From Pasteurella canis (GTDB lineage: Bacteria > Pseudomonadota > Gammaproteobacteria > Enterobacterales > Pasteurellaceae), in contig NZ_UGTV01000015.1 of assembly GCF_900454865.1 (NCBI RefSeq), positions 558,001 through 622,000 of the forward strand: 64,000 nt of DNA, read 5' to 3'. This document shows, piece by piece, positions 27,954 to 39,400 of the stretch (position 1 is its first letter; every line of letters begins with the position of its first letter). Both the position numbers and the translations under genes were made by a program. Below the pieces are notes generated by a model. It was not told the origin of the DNA. It made no database searches and saw only the letters and a list, made by a program, of their open reading frames with translations.

Positions 27954-28162
27954 AAGAACTCTCAATATTTGAATAGATAAAAAGTAGCCATTTTAACGTA
28001 AAAAAATATCATGTCACTATTGTTTTTATATTATGTCATTGTTCTTAATATCCAAGCTGAAGGTTTGTGAATAAATGTCTCAATATAACTACTGATTGAA
28101 TAAAAATTTTGTGTTAAAATTCGCAACCGATTTTATCCATTAATTGTAGATTAGGAAAGAAC

Positions 28163-28636
28163 ATGAAAGTATTAGAAGGTACAGTAGCTGTGCCAAATGC
28201 GAAAATAGCAGTCGTCATTGCACGTTTCAATAGTTTTATTAATGAAAGCTTATTAGAAGGTGCTATTGATGCCTTAAAACGTATTGGTCAAGTAAAAGAA
28301 GAAAATATTACGTTAGTACGTGCACCAGGAGCATATGAGCTACCTTTAGTAGCTCGTCGTTTAGCTGAAACAAAGAAATATGATGCGATTGTGGCTTTAG
28401 GTACAGTTATTCGTGGCGGAACCGCTCATTTTGAGTATGTGGCAGGTGAGGCGAGTAGTGGACTAGGACAAGTGGCAATGAATGCGGAAATCCCAGTAGC
28501 CTTTGGTGTATTAACAACAGAAAATATTGAGCAAGCTATTGAACGTGCGGGTACAAAAGCTGGTAATAAAGGCGCTGAAGCAGCATTAGTAGCTTTAGAA
28601 ATGGTGAATTTATTAGCTCAAATTGATGCGGCGTAA
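28163..28636 (+). CDS. ribH: 6,7-dimethyl-8-ribityllumazine synthase
   Basis: RibH performs the penultimate riboflavin step, joining the RibD product with the dihydroxybutanone phosphate to give lumazine. The motifs [15 protein letters not shown] (20-34), APGAYELPL and the catalytic-site [14 protein letters not shown] with His near 89 are all present. The 157-residue length is usual. An AGGAA site precedes the ATG. nusB follows after five bases, the conserved ribH-nusB pair. I see no FMN riboswitch upstream. Confidence 0.97.
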   Translation: MKVLEGTVAVPNAKIAVVIARFNSFINESLLEGAIDALKRIGQVKEENITLVRAPGAYELPLVARRLAETKKYDAIVALGTVIRGGTAHFEYVAGEASSGLGQVAMNAEIPVAFGVLTTENIEQAIERAGTKAGNKGAEAALVALEMVNLLAQIDAA

Positions 28637-28641
28637 TTTAG

Positions 28642-29076
28642 ATGACAGAATCAAAAGTAGAAAAAAAAGTCTCGCCACGTCGTCGTGCGAGAGAATGTGC
28701 TGTGCAAGCTTTATATTCTTGGTATGTATCACAAAATTCTCCAGCCGAAGTTGAATTAGCTTTTATTGCTGATCAAGATTTAAAAGGCGTGGATGTTTCC
28801 TATTTTCGTCAACTCTTCCGTCAAACGGCTGAAAATGTGGAAATTGTGGATGAAACGATGACGCCTTATTTGGATCGTGATATTAAAGAACTTGATCCTA
28901 TTGAAAAAGCTATTTTACGTCTTGCTGTATATGAACTGAAATTTGAGCTCAATGTGCCATATAAAGTTGTTATCAATGAGGCAATCGAAGTAGCAAAAGT
29001 ATTTGGGGCAGATGACAGCCATAAGTATGTGAATGGCGTTTTAGATAAAGTTGCGCCTGCATTATCTCGTAAATAA
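28642..29076 (+). CDS. nusB: Transcription antitermination factor NusB
   Basis: NusB binds boxA RNA with NusE and supports antitermination on rRNA operons. The N-terminal [20 protein letters not shown] arginine-rich helix and the later [31 protein letters not shown] block (about 106-136) identify it. The 144 residues match the family (E. coli 139). It lies between ribH and thiL in the widely conserved order ribH-nusB-thiL-pgpA. Confidence 0.96.
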   Translation: MTESKVEKKVSPRRRARECAVQALYSWYVSQNSPAEVELAFIADQDLKGVDVSYFRQLFRQTAENVEIVDETMTPYLDRDIKELDPIEKAILRLAVYELKFELNVPYKVVINEAIEVAKVFGADDSHKYVNGVLDKVAPALSRK

Positions 29077-29095
29077 CTATTATTAGAGGTGATTT

Positions 29096-30100
29096 ATGAG
29101 TAATGGTGAATTTGATTTAATTCAACGTTATTTCACAGCCTCATCAAAACGTACTGCTCGTAAAGATGTTATTGTCTCTATTGGTGATGATTGCGCTATT
29201 ACTGAATTGCGTCAAAATCAGCGCTTGGTCATTACGACAGATACAATGGTGGAAAATACTCACTTTCTCTCAACAATCAGTCCAGCAGATCTAGCCTATA
29301 AAGCTGCTGTGACTAATTTAAGCGATCTTGCTGCGATGGGAGCTGAACCTGCTTGGGTTTCTCTTGCATTAACCTTACCAGAGGTGAATGAGCAATGGCT
29401 AAGTGAATTTAGCCAGAGTTTTTTTGATGTACTGGATCATTATAATGTTGATCTAATTGGTGGGGATACAACCAAAGGTCCTTTGTCTATCACTATAACT
29501 GCACATGGAATCATTGCTAAAGGTAAGGCACTTTGTCGACATAGTGCAAAAGTAGGTGATTGGATTTATGTTTCTGGCACGTTAGGAGATAGTGCCGCTG
29601 GTTTATCATTGTTATTAGCAGGCAAAAGTGCGGTTAATTCTACTGAAGAATTTTTAATCCAACGTCATCTTCGACCAACACCACGGGTCCTATTAGGACT
29701 TGAATTAGCGGTTTCTTCACTAGCTAATTCTGCGATTGATATTTCTGATGGTTTCATCGCAGATTTAGGACATATTCTTGAACGTAGCCAATGTGGTGCT
29801 GTGGTTGATGTTGATAAATTGCCACTTTCTCCACAGCTTGTTAGTATTTTCGGCTTGCCAAAAGCAGAAGAATTTGCTTTAACTGGTGGTGAAGACTATG
29901 AATTGTGTTTTACAGTACCTGATAGTAATAAAGCAAAATTAGAGCGTGCTTTAGCCTATATTGGGGTAGAATACACTTGTGTTGGACAAGTGCGAGCTAT
30001 TAGCCCGCAAAATAAAAAACGGATAAAATTTGAACGTAATGGCGTACCGATAGCAATGGGGCTCAAGTCTGGTTTCGATCATTTTGCCTTGGATGAATAA
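29096..30100 (+). CDS. thiL: Thiamine-monophosphate kinase
   Basis: ThiL phosphorylates thiamine monophosphate to the cofactor thiamine diphosphate. Family motifs are IGDDCAI (25-31), the metal-binding TTDTMVENTHF and NLSDLAAMGAEPAW, then LIGGDTTKG and the C-terminal GGEDYELCF. At 334 residues it is slightly longer than E. coli ThiL (325), from small insertions. The ATG follows the ribosome site TTAGAGGTG. No TPP riboswitch is seen. An uptake signal is inside the gene (29626-29634). Confidence 0.96.
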   Translation: MSNGEFDLIQRYFTASSKRTARKDVIVSIGDDCAITELRQNQRLVITTDTMVENTHFLSTISPADLAYKAAVTNLSDLAAMGAEPAWVSLALTLPEVNEQWLSEFSQSFFDVLDHYNVDLIGGDTTKGPLSITITAHGIIAKGKALCRHSAKVGDWIYVSGTLGDSAAGLSLLLAGKSAVNSTEEFLIQRHLRPTPRVLLGLELAVSSLANSAIDISDGFIADLGHILERSQCGAVVDVDKLPLSPQLVSIFGLPKAEEFALTGGEDYELCFTVPDSNKAKLERALAYIGVEYTCVGQVRAISPQNKKRIKFERNGVPIAMGLKSGFDHFALDE

Positions 30101-30102
30101 AA

Positions 30103-30585
30103 ATGACATCACCTATTCAGCGCATTAATCTACGTAATCCAATTCATTTCTTAGCAGTCGGCTTTGGTGCTGGCTTAATTCGCCCTGCTCCTGGTACATG
30201 GGGGAGTGTAGCTGGTCTCTTATTAGGCTGGTTTTTATTACACTATTTAAGCCACAGTTTTTTCTTTTTTTTAACCGTACTTTGTTTTTGGTTTGGCTGT
30301 TATCTCTGTCAAAAAACTGCAGATGATATGGGCGTACATGATCATGGTGCGATTGTTTGGGATGAAATTGTCGGTATTTTCCTTGTTCTACTTGCTATTC
30401 CTACATTATCATTTTTTTGGTGTATTACTGCATTTGTTTTATTTCGTCTTTTCGATATTTTAAAACCTTATCCTATTCGTTATTTTGATCATAAGTTAGA
30501 AAGTGGCTTTGGGATTATGTTAGATGATGTGCTTGCAGCAATATATGCTATTTTAATTGTTTTTCTGTTGAATCTTTTCATCTAG
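30103..30585 (+). CDS. pgpA: Phosphatidylglycerophosphatase A
   Basis: PgpA removes the terminal phosphate of phosphatidylglycerophosphate in the inner membrane to give phosphatidylglycerol. Four membrane segments are visible, along with the conserved polar motifs APGTWGS (about 30-36), DHGAIVWDEIVG (77-88) and RLFDILKPYPIRYFD (116-130). The 160-residue length is normal. It starts two bases after thiL, with coupled translation. Confidence 0.95.
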   Translation: MTSPIQRINLRNPIHFLAVGFGAGLIRPAPGTWGSVAGLLLGWFLLHYLSHSFFFFLTVLCFWFGCYLCQKTADDMGVHDHGAIVWDEIVGIFLVLLAIPTLSFFWCITAFVLFRLFDILKPYPIRYFDHKLESGFGIMLDDVLAAIYAILIVFLLNLFI

Positions 30586-30593
30586 GAAATATC

Positions 30594-31238
30594 ATGCTTA
30601 ATTTAGTGATTGTGCATTTCTTTGGCTTGATTACACCTGGTCCAGATTTTTTTTACGTGAGTCGTGTGGCTGCGAGTAATTCACGGCGTAATGCGATTTG
30701 TGCGATCATTGGTATTACCTTGGGGGTTTTCTTTTGGGCATTAGCCTCAATTTTAGGTCTTGCTCTCTTATTTACAACTATCCCTCTTTTTCATGGGATA
30801 ATTATGTGTTTAGGCGGCAGTTATTTAGCTTATTTAGGCTGGCTAATGGTCAATAGTCGGACTAATGTAGAGTTTGAGTCTTATTCTGAACAAGAATTAA
30901 ATGAAAATACCACAATTCCAGCAGAGATTCTAAAAGGGCTATTGATTAATCTTTCTAATGCAAAAGCAATTATTTATTTTGCTAGTGTGATGTCACTCAT
31001 CTTAGTCAGCTTAACTGAAGTGTGGCAAATACTAACTGCACTTTTTATCATTGTAATAGAAACTTTTCTTTATTTTTATGCCATTTCTATTCTCTTTTCT
31101 CGTCGTTTAGCAAAACAATTTTATAGTAGATACAGTCGTTATATTGATAATCTTGCTGGTATCATTTTTCTTATGTTTGGTGCTTACTTAATTTATCACG
31201 GTTTCACCGAGATGAATCTATTCAGCATGCTTAAATAA
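30594..31238 (+). CDS. LysE/RhtB family amino acid exporter
   Basis: The 214-residue protein has six predicted membrane helices. The N-terminal LITPGPDFFYVSRVAASNSRRNA is the family signature (PGPxxxxV followed by a basic turn). Members export homoserine, threonine, lysine or similar. The substrate cannot be told here. It lies eight bases after pgpA, so it is probably co-transcribed, and ahead of dapB of the lysine pathway. A role in relieving amino-acid overflow is plausible but only inferred. Confidence 0.85.
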   Translation: MLNLVIVHFFGLITPGPDFFYVSRVAASNSRRNAICAIIGITLGVFFWALASILGLALLFTTIPLFHGIIMCLGGSYLAYLGWLMVNSRTNVEFESYSEQELNENTTIPAEILKGLLINLSNAKAIIYFASVMSLILVSLTEVWQILTALFIIVIETFLYFYAISILFSRRLAKQFYSRYSRYIDNLAGIIFLMFGAYLIYHGFTEMNLFSMLK

Positions 31239-31383
31239 GCACAATATGAGTGCTTATAATGAATAAATCACTCAATAACAATTGTTAGTGCATCTTATTT
31301 GTGTGATCTTAGCCAATAGAGAGAAAAAAGTGCGGTGGAAAAACAAAAAGTTTTATGTGAAAATCCAGTGAGATAGATAATAA

Positions 31384-32223
<840 letters not shown>

Positions 32224-32225
32224 AT

Positions 32226-32258
32226 AATAAGGCAGCTTTAGATGCTGCCTTATTTTTT
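32226..32258. terminator. Terminator between dapB and ttrR
   Basis: AATAAGGCAGC and GCTGCCTTATT form a perfect 11-bp stem with a 7-base loop and a T-run. The right arm overlaps the ttrR stop codon. Confidence 0.85.
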
Positions 32259-32840
32259 ACTTCCAAGTTGTGCTGTTTTATAGATAAGTTCTGCAATGGT
32301 TTGAGCTTGCATCTTTTCCATAATGTGCGAGCGGTGTACTTCTACTGTACGTACTGAGATATTTAAGGTTTCTGCAATTTGTCTATTAATACAGCCCTGA
32401 ATTAATAGCTCAAGTATATCATGTTCTTTTCTACTCAGTAGAGCATAGCAACTTTGAATTTTATAGCGTTCATAGCTTGTTTGTGTTTTTTCTGCTGCTA
32501 TTTTTAATACAGATTGTAATTGGCTGAATTGTACAGGTTTTTGTAAAAAGTCTACCGCACCTTGTTTCAACTCTTGTACTGCCATTGGTACATCACCATG
32601 AGCCGTCATAATCACAACTGCAAGCGTACTATGGTTTTGTTGTAAAAATTGATGGACTTGATGACCATCTAAATGTGGCATTTTCATATCTAATAGCACA
32701 ATACCTTGTTCAAATAATGGGACATTATCGACAAATTCTTGGCTATTTGACCATGTTTGTACTTGATAGCCTGCTTGTTCTAATAAAAAACGAGCAGCAT
32801 CTAGTACTGTTAAATCATCGTCAACAAGATGAATTAACAT
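32250..32840 (-). CDS. ttrR: Tetrathionate response regulator TtrR
   Basis: TtrR is a FixJ/NarL-type response regulator. The receiver domain (1-120) has the acidic cluster VDDD (6-9), a phospho-acceptor Asp in GIVLLDMKMPH (about 51) and the lysine in FLQKPVQF. The C-terminal LuxR-type helix-turn-helix reads RKEHDILELLIQGCINRQIA (about 135-154) and continues to VRTVEVHRSHIMEKM. It overlaps ttrS by seven bases, so sensor and regulator are made together. By analogy with Salmonella it should activate ttrBCA in response to tetrathionate. Confidence 0.88.
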   Translation of the reverse strand: MLIHLVDDDLTVLDAARFLLEQAGYQVQTWSNSQEFVDNVPLFEQGIVLLDMKMPHLDGHQVHQFLQQNHSTLAVVIMTAHGDVPMAVQELKQGAVDFLQKPVQFSQLQSVLKIAAEKTQTSYERYKIQSCYALLSRKEHDILELLIQGCINRQIAETLNISVRTVEVHRSHIMEKMQAQTIAELIYKTAQLGSKK

Positions 32841-34552
32841 AGTTCCCCCTTCTTATTTGGCAATTTTAAAATCACTTCCGCACCAGATTGTGTTGTACGA
32901 TTGTGTAAAGAAATTTCGCCTTCAATTGAGCGAATTAAGCGCTGGCATAAAACTAATCCTAAACCTAACCCGTTGGCTTTACTGGTACGGAATGGAACAA
33001 ATGGAAATTTTAATTCGGCAGGAGCAAAGCCTGACCCATTATCTAGAATATGAATATAAATAAAGTTATCTTCCTGCTTAACTTCAATTTGAATTTCACT
33101 GGCATGAGCTTGCGAAGCATTCAACAAACAATTACAAATGACTTGTTCTAGAATAGTCGATTTAACTTCAATTTTTAGTGAAGATGGACAAGTTAAATCA
33201 ATATGTGGTTGTTTATGATGTTGTAATGTCATGAAGCTAATAATACGTTGCAATAATTTTTGCAGTTGTACACATTCTGTTTTATCGTCTGTTTTGCCTT
33301 TTGCCCAGTTCATCAAATTACGAATGATTTCTGCACTGCGATCGACTTGTAATAAGACTTTGTCAAGAATCTCAATTGTTCTTTGTTCGGTTGCATGCTG
33401 ACTTAACTGATATTTAACGCCTTCTACATACATACGAATAGCAGATAATGGTTGGTTGATTTCGTGAGCAATACCTGTACTCATTTCGCCTAAAATACTG
33501 AGGCGATCCGCTTGGGCTAGTTGTTGCTCATATTGACGCATTTCTTGGTAGGCTTTTTGTAATGCTTTACTTTTACGATGGATCTGAAAGCTGATCCAAA
33601 GGTAATTGAGTAAAAATAATAAGCTAATAAAAATGATCCAGCCACGATATTGTTGAAACCAATGTTTTGTGCTTTGCCATAAATCTTGTTTTGGGTGTTT
33701 ATATAGGCTACGTAAGATAGTATCTGCTTGTGAGGTAGAATAAGGTGGTGTCCATTGTGGTAAATGCAAGGGGATTTCACTCAGTAATAACCTGACTAAT
33801 TTAGATGTTAAATCAACAGGAACCTGAGGTAATGCAGCTAATGACCAGTTAGGTAATAATTCTGTGCTGACTAAGCAACCTAATGTATTTTCTTTACCTG
33901 CAAGTAGGCGGAAGTCCTCTTGTTTAATTACACCTTCACGGGCGAGATCTTCTAAAATACAGGCTGGTACAATCGCACCATCAACTTTTTTCTCTTGTAA
34001 TAGAAGTAACGTATTGTCTACAGGAAATCCTGTGTATTTCAACTGAAAATCTTTGTTTTCAATTAAACCATGTTGGTATAAGACATTATATCCTAGCAAA
34101 AATCCACCGAAGGCATTATTTCCAACTGCACTTAAAGTTTTATTTTTTAGGTCTGTTAATTGATAAAATGGGCTATCTTGCCGTACTAAGATAGCGCTAC
34201 CAATTCTTCCCATTGTCGCATGCTCAATTTGGCGAGGAGATCTTAATGTGACTAACCAACTCACTTGATTATTATTGAGGTAAAAGAATTGTGCTTGATT
34301 AGTTAAAACAAAATCAACCCCCTGTGCCTGTTCTTCGATTAAATCATTTAAATCTAAAGTAACCAATGAGAATTGATGTTGTGATTCAAATTGTTGGTTT
34401 AGCCAATCGATCCAAGGTTGCCATTTAGCATGTGTATGTGCAATACCTCGTTGTGCCAAAATACCGATTTTCCATTGTTGTGAGAAGGCGAAACAAGGTA
34501 AGAGCCCAATGAGCAAGATAAAAATTTTTAAAAACTGACCGCACTTTTTCAC
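32834..34552 (-). CDS. ttrS: Tetrathionate sensor histidine kinase TtrS
   Basis: TtrS senses tetrathionate. A signal peptide (ILLIGLLPCFAFS) leads to a periplasmic PhnD-like substrate-binding domain (about 25-285), one membrane helix (GWIIFISLLFLLNYLWISF, about 305-323), a phospho-His domain (LGEMSTGIAHEINQPLSAIR) and an ATPase domain with GLGLGLVLC. The start is placed at the GTG at 34552: AAAGGAAG lies six bases before it and the signal peptide then begins VKKCGQF. The ATG 13 codons upstream has no site and overlaps an FNR operator. An uptake signal covers codons 3-6. Confidence 0.87.
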   Translation of the reverse strand: MKKCGQFLKIFILLIGLLPCFAFSQQWKIGILAQRGIAHTHAKWQPWIDWLNQQFESQHQFSLVTLDLNDLIEEQAQGVDFVLTNQAQFFYLNNNQVSWLVTLRSPRQIEHATMGRIGSAILVRQDSPFYQLTDLKNKTLSAVGNNAFGGFLLGYNVLYQHGLIENKDFQLKYTGFPVDNTLLLLQEKKVDGAIVPACILEDLAREGVIKQEDFRLLAGKENTLGCLVSTELLPNWSLAALPQVPVDLTSKLVRLLLSEIPLHLPQWTPPYSTSQADTILRSLYKHPKQDLWQSTKHWFQQYRGWIIFISLLFLLNYLWISFQIHRKSKALQKAYQEMRQYEQQLAQADRLSILGEMSTGIAHEINQPLSAIRMYVEGVKYQLSQHATEQRTIEILDKVLLQVDRSAEIIRNLMNWAKGKTDDKTECVQLQKLLQRIISFMTLQHHKQPHIDLTCPSSLKIEVKSTILEQVICNCLLNASQAHASEIQIEVKQEDNFIYIHILDNGSGFAPAELKFPFVPFRTSKANGLGLGLVLCQRLIRSIEGEISLHNRTTQSGAEVILKLPNKKGELC

Positions 34553-34567
34553 ATTTCTTCCTTTTTC

Positions 34568-34581
34568 TTGATTGAAATCAA
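34568..34581. promoter_or_regulatory. Perfect FNR site in the ttrS/ttrB divergent region
   Basis: TTGATTGAAATCAA matches the FNR consensus TTGAT-N4-ATCAA exactly. It lies between the divergent genes, 120 bases before the ttrB start and 16 bases before the chosen ttrS start. Activation of ttrBCA under anoxia is the expected effect, as in Salmonella. Confidence 0.75.
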
Positions 34582-34700
34582 ATTCACTCACTTTTTATGT
34601 GGAAAACCACAATAGTTTTTTTATTGACCTTCCTTAACAATACGCTAAAAAAAGTCATAACTCAATTGGGTTAATGATAATAACTAAAAGGAACGCCACT

Positions 34701-35438
34701 ATGAAAATGAGTAAGCGAGTTTTTCTTAAAAATTTATCTGTGTTAAGTGTGGGGCAGGCGTTTATTCCTTTTAGTCAAGCAGAAAGTCAGTTTCAACCTG
34801 CTAGACGTGAAGGAGATGAAACGCATCGTTATGCGATGTTGGTAGATTTACGTTGTTGTATCGGTTGTCAATCTTGTACAGTGAGTTGTGGGATTGAAAA
34901 TGCAACACCAATTGGTGAATTTAGAACTACTGTTCGTCAGTATGAAGTCACTGATGAAAATCAAGTTGTTAATAATGTATTGCTACCACGACTGTGTAAT
35001 CACTGTGACAATCCCCCTTGTGTGCCCGTTTGTCCAGTACAGGCGACTTATCAGCGTAAAGACGGTATTGTTGTAGTGAATAATGAACGTTGTATCGGTT
35101 GTGCTTATTGTGTTCAGGCTTGTCCTTATGATGCTCGTTTTATTAATGAAGAAACTAAGACTGCTGATAAATGTACTTTTTGTGCGCATCGTCTTGAAGT
35201 CGGGTTACTCCCTGCTTGTGTAGAAAGTTGTGTAGGAGGCGCCCGTGTGATTGGTGATTTAAAAGATCCAACTAGTACAATTAGCAAAATGGTCGCAGCA
35301 CATAAAAGTGAATTAAAAGTTTTAAAACCAGACTCAGGCACAATTCCGCATGTCTTTTATTTAGGCTTAGATGAGGCATTTGTTAATCAAGTACAAGGTC
35401 AGCCAATGTTATGGCAAGGTAAGGAGGCAAATTTATGA
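34701..35438 (+). CDS. ttrB: Tetrathionate reductase iron-sulfur subunit TtrB
   Basis: TtrB carries four [4Fe-4S] clusters and passes electrons from TtrC to TtrA. Four cysteine sets are visible: CCIGCQSCTVSC, CNHCDNPPCVPVCP, CIGCAYCVQACP and CTFCAHR...CVESC. The N-terminus SKRVFLKNL is a twin-arginine export signal in which the first Arg is Lys, the exceptional Lys-Arg form described for Salmonella TtrB. The ATG at 34701 follows AAAGGA; an in-frame ATG 27 bases earlier is less likely. It overlaps ttrC by four bases. Confidence 0.93.
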   Translation: MKMSKRVFLKNLSVLSVGQAFIPFSQAESQFQPARREGDETHRYAMLVDLRCCIGCQSCTVSCGIENATPIGEFRTTVRQYEVTDENQVVNNVLLPRLCNHCDNPPCVPVCPVQATYQRKDGIVVVNNERCIGCAYCVQACPYDARFINEETKTADKCTFCAHRLEVGLLPACVESCVGGARVIGDLKDPTSTISKMVAAHKSELKVLKPDSGTIPHVFYLGLDEAFVNQVQGQPMLWQGKEANL

Positions 35439-36484
35439 TCATTCGTGAAATCCTCGTTGAACCACAAGCAATAGCTTGGTTACCTTGGGCAGTGAGTTAC
35501 TTCTTCTTCATTGGTTTATCTTTTTCTAGTGTGCTTATTGGATGGTTAATCTATCGAGTGGAGAAAAACCAATATTATGAGTTTATTGCTATTACGATTG
35601 CACTCAGCTGTGCGATTGTTGCGCCTATTGCATTAACAGCAGATCTCCATCAACCCAGCCGCATTATAAATTTTTATCTGAATTTGACACCTTGGTCGTG
35701 GATGGCATGGGGGGCGATTTTTTTACCTTTATTTACGCTAGCTATCGTGGGGTATTTTGGCTGTTTGTTACGCCAAGTGATTCCACAACAAAAACTGCCT
35801 AAATTTTGTCATATTCTTTATTGGGGGAATTTCAACTTGGCAATGTGGACGAAGATCTTCCGATTATTTTCGTTGCTATTGGCATGTTTGATTTTAGTGT
35901 ATACCACAATGGAAGTATTTGTTGTTGAAGCAAGACCATTATGGCATCACTATGGGTTAATGCCATTGATTTTATTTAGTGCATTCCCAACAGCATTATT
36001 GCTTTGTCGCTTTTTTATTGCGTGTTTTACTCAGCAAGCGATGCCAACTTACTTTTCTCATCTTATTTTGATGAGTTTGATTATTTTTATAGGGACTTTA
36101 GGCGGTCTGTATGCTTCGTCAGAGCAGACCGCATTCCAATTAACACAACTTTGGCAGTTTAGCCCATTACCAATGTTAGCAATTATTTGTGTAGCTGCAT
36201 TATCTATTCTGATTTATTTACCTCATTCATTATTACTGGATTGTATTCGCTTATTAATTGCATTGTGTTTTACTTGGTTAGTACGCTGGATTGTATTGAT
36301 TCAAGTACAAAGTGTGGCGAAATATAATGCGTTAATGAATCCTTATCATCTTACTTGGCATATTGATGGGGCGATTGGTATTTTATCTGTATTTAGTTTA
36401 TGGCTTTTTGTTGGCATCTTGTTATGGCAATTATTAAGTTCAGCTTTATCTCAAATGGATTTTACAGGGGGAAAATATGAATAA
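35435..36484 (+). CDS. ttrC: Tetrathionate reductase membrane subunit TtrC
   Basis: TtrC anchors the reductase to the membrane and oxidises menaquinol. It is an NrfD/PsrC-type protein with nine or so membrane helices and no haem ligands pattern. The segment LTADLHQPSRIINFYLNLTPWSWMAWG (about 68-94) is the quinol-site region typical of the family. At 349 residues it agrees with Salmonella TtrC (340). The overlaps with ttrB (four bases) and ttrA (eight bases) show a tight operon. Confidence 0.92.
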   Translation: MIIREILVEPQAIAWLPWAVSYFFFIGLSFSSVLIGWLIYRVEKNQYYEFIAITIALSCAIVAPIALTADLHQPSRIINFYLNLTPWSWMAWGAIFLPLFTLAIVGYFGCLLRQVIPQQKLPKFCHILYWGNFNLAMWTKIFRLFSLLLACLILVYTTMEVFVVEARPLWHHYGLMPLILFSAFPTALLLCRFFIACFTQQAMPTYFSHLILMSLIIFIGTLGGLYASSEQTAFQLTQLWQFSPLPMLAIICVAALSILIYLPHSLLLDCIRLLIALCFTWLVRWIVLIQVQSVAKYNALMNPYHLTWHIDGAIGILSVFSLWLFVGILLWQLLSSALSQMDFTGGKYE

Positions 36485-39400
36485 CCAACGACGTAATCTA
36501 TTAAAAGGTGGATTAGCATTGGGTACGGCAACAGCTTTTGTAGCAGGTTATTCACCTAAAGTGAAAGAAATGGCTGTAGGGTTGATTGACGGTACTTCTG
36601 GCGAACATACAGCAGATAAAATTCATGGCAATGCGTTATTACCAGAATATCAAGTTCAACATGGTCAATTGGTAGCGAATGGGAAACAAGTTGTATGTAA
36701 TACTCAATGTATGGGGTGCTGGACATTATGTGGTTTACGTACACGAGTCGATTTAGAAAAAAATCAAGTATTACGTATTAATGGCAATCCATATCATCCT
36801 TTATCTGCAGATCAACATCTCGATTTTAACCAACCTATTCAGCAAGCAGAACTCAGCGTAGCAGGAGAAAATGGATTAGATAATCGATCCACTGCTTGTG
36901 CAAGGGGTGCAGCCTTTCTAGAGGGAATTAATAGTCCTTATCGTATTACTCAGCCACTGAAAAGAGTAGGAAAACGGGGTGAGGGTAAATGGAAAACAAT
37001 CAGATTTGAACAATTAGTAGACGAAGTCGTTAATGGTGGAGATTTATTTGGCGAAGGTCATGTTGATGGTTTAAAAGCAATTCGTGATTTGAAAACACTT
37101 GTTGATACTGATAATCCAGATTTCGGGGCAAAAGTTAATCAGTTAATGGTTACTTTTGCGGGTCCTGAGGGTCGCCAACCATTATTGAAACGTTTTGCGA
37201 ATAATAGTTTTGGTACGATTAATTTTGCTTCACACGGTTCGTTTTGTGGTCTATCTTACCGAGCTGGTTCTGGGGCATTTATGAATGATTTGGCGAATAA
37301 TTCACATGCCAAGCCTGATTGGGATCATGCAGAATTTATTTTATTTATGGGAACCTCACCAGCTCAAGCTGGAAACCCATTTAAACGTCAAGCACGGCAA
37401 TTAGCAAAACAACGTACAGAGGACCATTTTGATTATGTTGTTGTCGCACCTCGTTTGGAGTTAACTAACAGTCGTGCAGTGAAACAAAATCGTTGGGTCC
37501 CTATTATTCCAGGTACCGATCTGTCCTTATCCTTAGGTATGTTACGTTGGATTATTGAAAATGAACGTTATAACGCAGCCTATTTAGCAATACCAAGCGA
37601 AGAAGCAATGCAAAAAGTAAATGCAGTGAGTTTTTGTAATGCAACGCATTTATTTATTGCTGATCCAACACATAAACGTTATGGACAGGCTATTCGCTTA
37701 CAAGATCTTGTTGACATGCCAGCGCCTGAAAACCCCGTTGATGGTGAAATTATCGTCAAAGATGAGCAAACAGGAACATTTATTGCGGCTAAGGATTGTG
37801 AAAGTGCGGTCATTTTTGTAGAGGATTTGCTCACACTCAAAGATGGCTCACAAGTATTAGCGAAATCAGCGATGCAACTGTTTAAAGAGTCTTGTTTTGA
37901 ACATAGTATTGAAGCTTATTCTGCTCATTGTGGCGTGCCTACTGATACCATCATTAATTTGGCTAAAGAGTTTACCTCACATGGTCATCGTGCGACAGCC
38001 ATTACACATGGTGGAACTATGCATGGGACAGGATTCTATACTGCTTGGGCAATCTTGTTACTGAATGCAATGGTCGGTAATATGAACAAGAAAGGCGGTA
38101 TGAGTATGGCTGGTGGTAAGTTTAAAGACTTCGGTGGTGGACCACGCTATGACTTAGCTAATTTCCCAGAGATGGTCAAACCCAAAGGGACTAACTTAGC
38201 CCGTAGTAAAAAAGCTTATGAGAAATCGAGCGAATTTAAACGTAAAGTCGAACAAGGAATATCTCCTTACCCTGCAAAAGCCTCTTGGTATCCTTTTGTT
38301 GGCGGGCAAATGTCTGAAATGATAACTTCTGCGCTACAAGGTTATCCTTATTCCCTTAAAGCTTGGATTAGTCATATGAGCAACCCTATTTATGGTATGA
38401 CTGGGATTCATCATGTAACCGAAACAAAATTACGCGATCCAAACGTGTTACCTTTGTTTATTGCTGTTGATGCTTTTATGAATGAAACAACAGCATTAGC
38501 CGATTATATTGTACCAGATACACATAATTTCGAGAGTTGGGGATTTAGTACACCATGGGCAGGTGTACCAACAAAAACCAGTACTGCACGTTGGCCAGTT
38601 ATTCAGTCACAAAATGCAAAAACAGCAGAGGGTGATGTTGTATGTATGGAGAGTTTTATTATTGCGATTGCAAAAGCCATGCATTTACCTGGTTTTGGTG
38701 ATAATGCGATTATGGATAAACAAAAAAATAGCTACCCGTTGAATTGTAGTGAAGACTATTTTTTACGCGCGGCAGCCAATATTGCCTATGATGGAAAAAC
38801 ACCTGTGAATGATGCGACTGAAGAGGACTTATTGTTAACAGGAGTGCAGCGTTTAATACCTAAATTACAACAAACCTTGAAAGCAGAAGAAGTTTTGAAA
38901 GTTGCTAATGTGTATTGTAAAGGTGGGCGTTTTGCACCGTATCAGAGTGCATGGCAAGAGGATAATATGCAAGCACGTTGGAAAAATTGTTTGCAAATTT
39001 GGAATGAAACTGTTGCTAAAGCGAAGCATGCACAAACAGGGAAGCATTATCATGGTTGTCCAAAATATTTTGAACCTCAGTTTGCGGATGGCTCTACCTT
39101 GGAAAGCCACTATCCTACAAAAGAATGGCCATTTAAATTGATTTCTTTTAAATCAAACTTAATGAGTAGTATTACGGCCCCCTTATTGCGTTTACATAGT
39201 ATTAAGCCTGATGGTATTGTCGCAATGAACCAGCAAGATGCCACAGAACAAGGACTACAGCATGGTGATTTAGTTGTTTTGATGACGCCAGGTGGTAAAC
39301 AAAATGTTCAACTTGTTGTGATGGATGGTGTGATAAAAGGGACGATTGCAATTGAACATGGTTATGGACATAAACAATTAGGTGCTACAGGCTATGTAGT

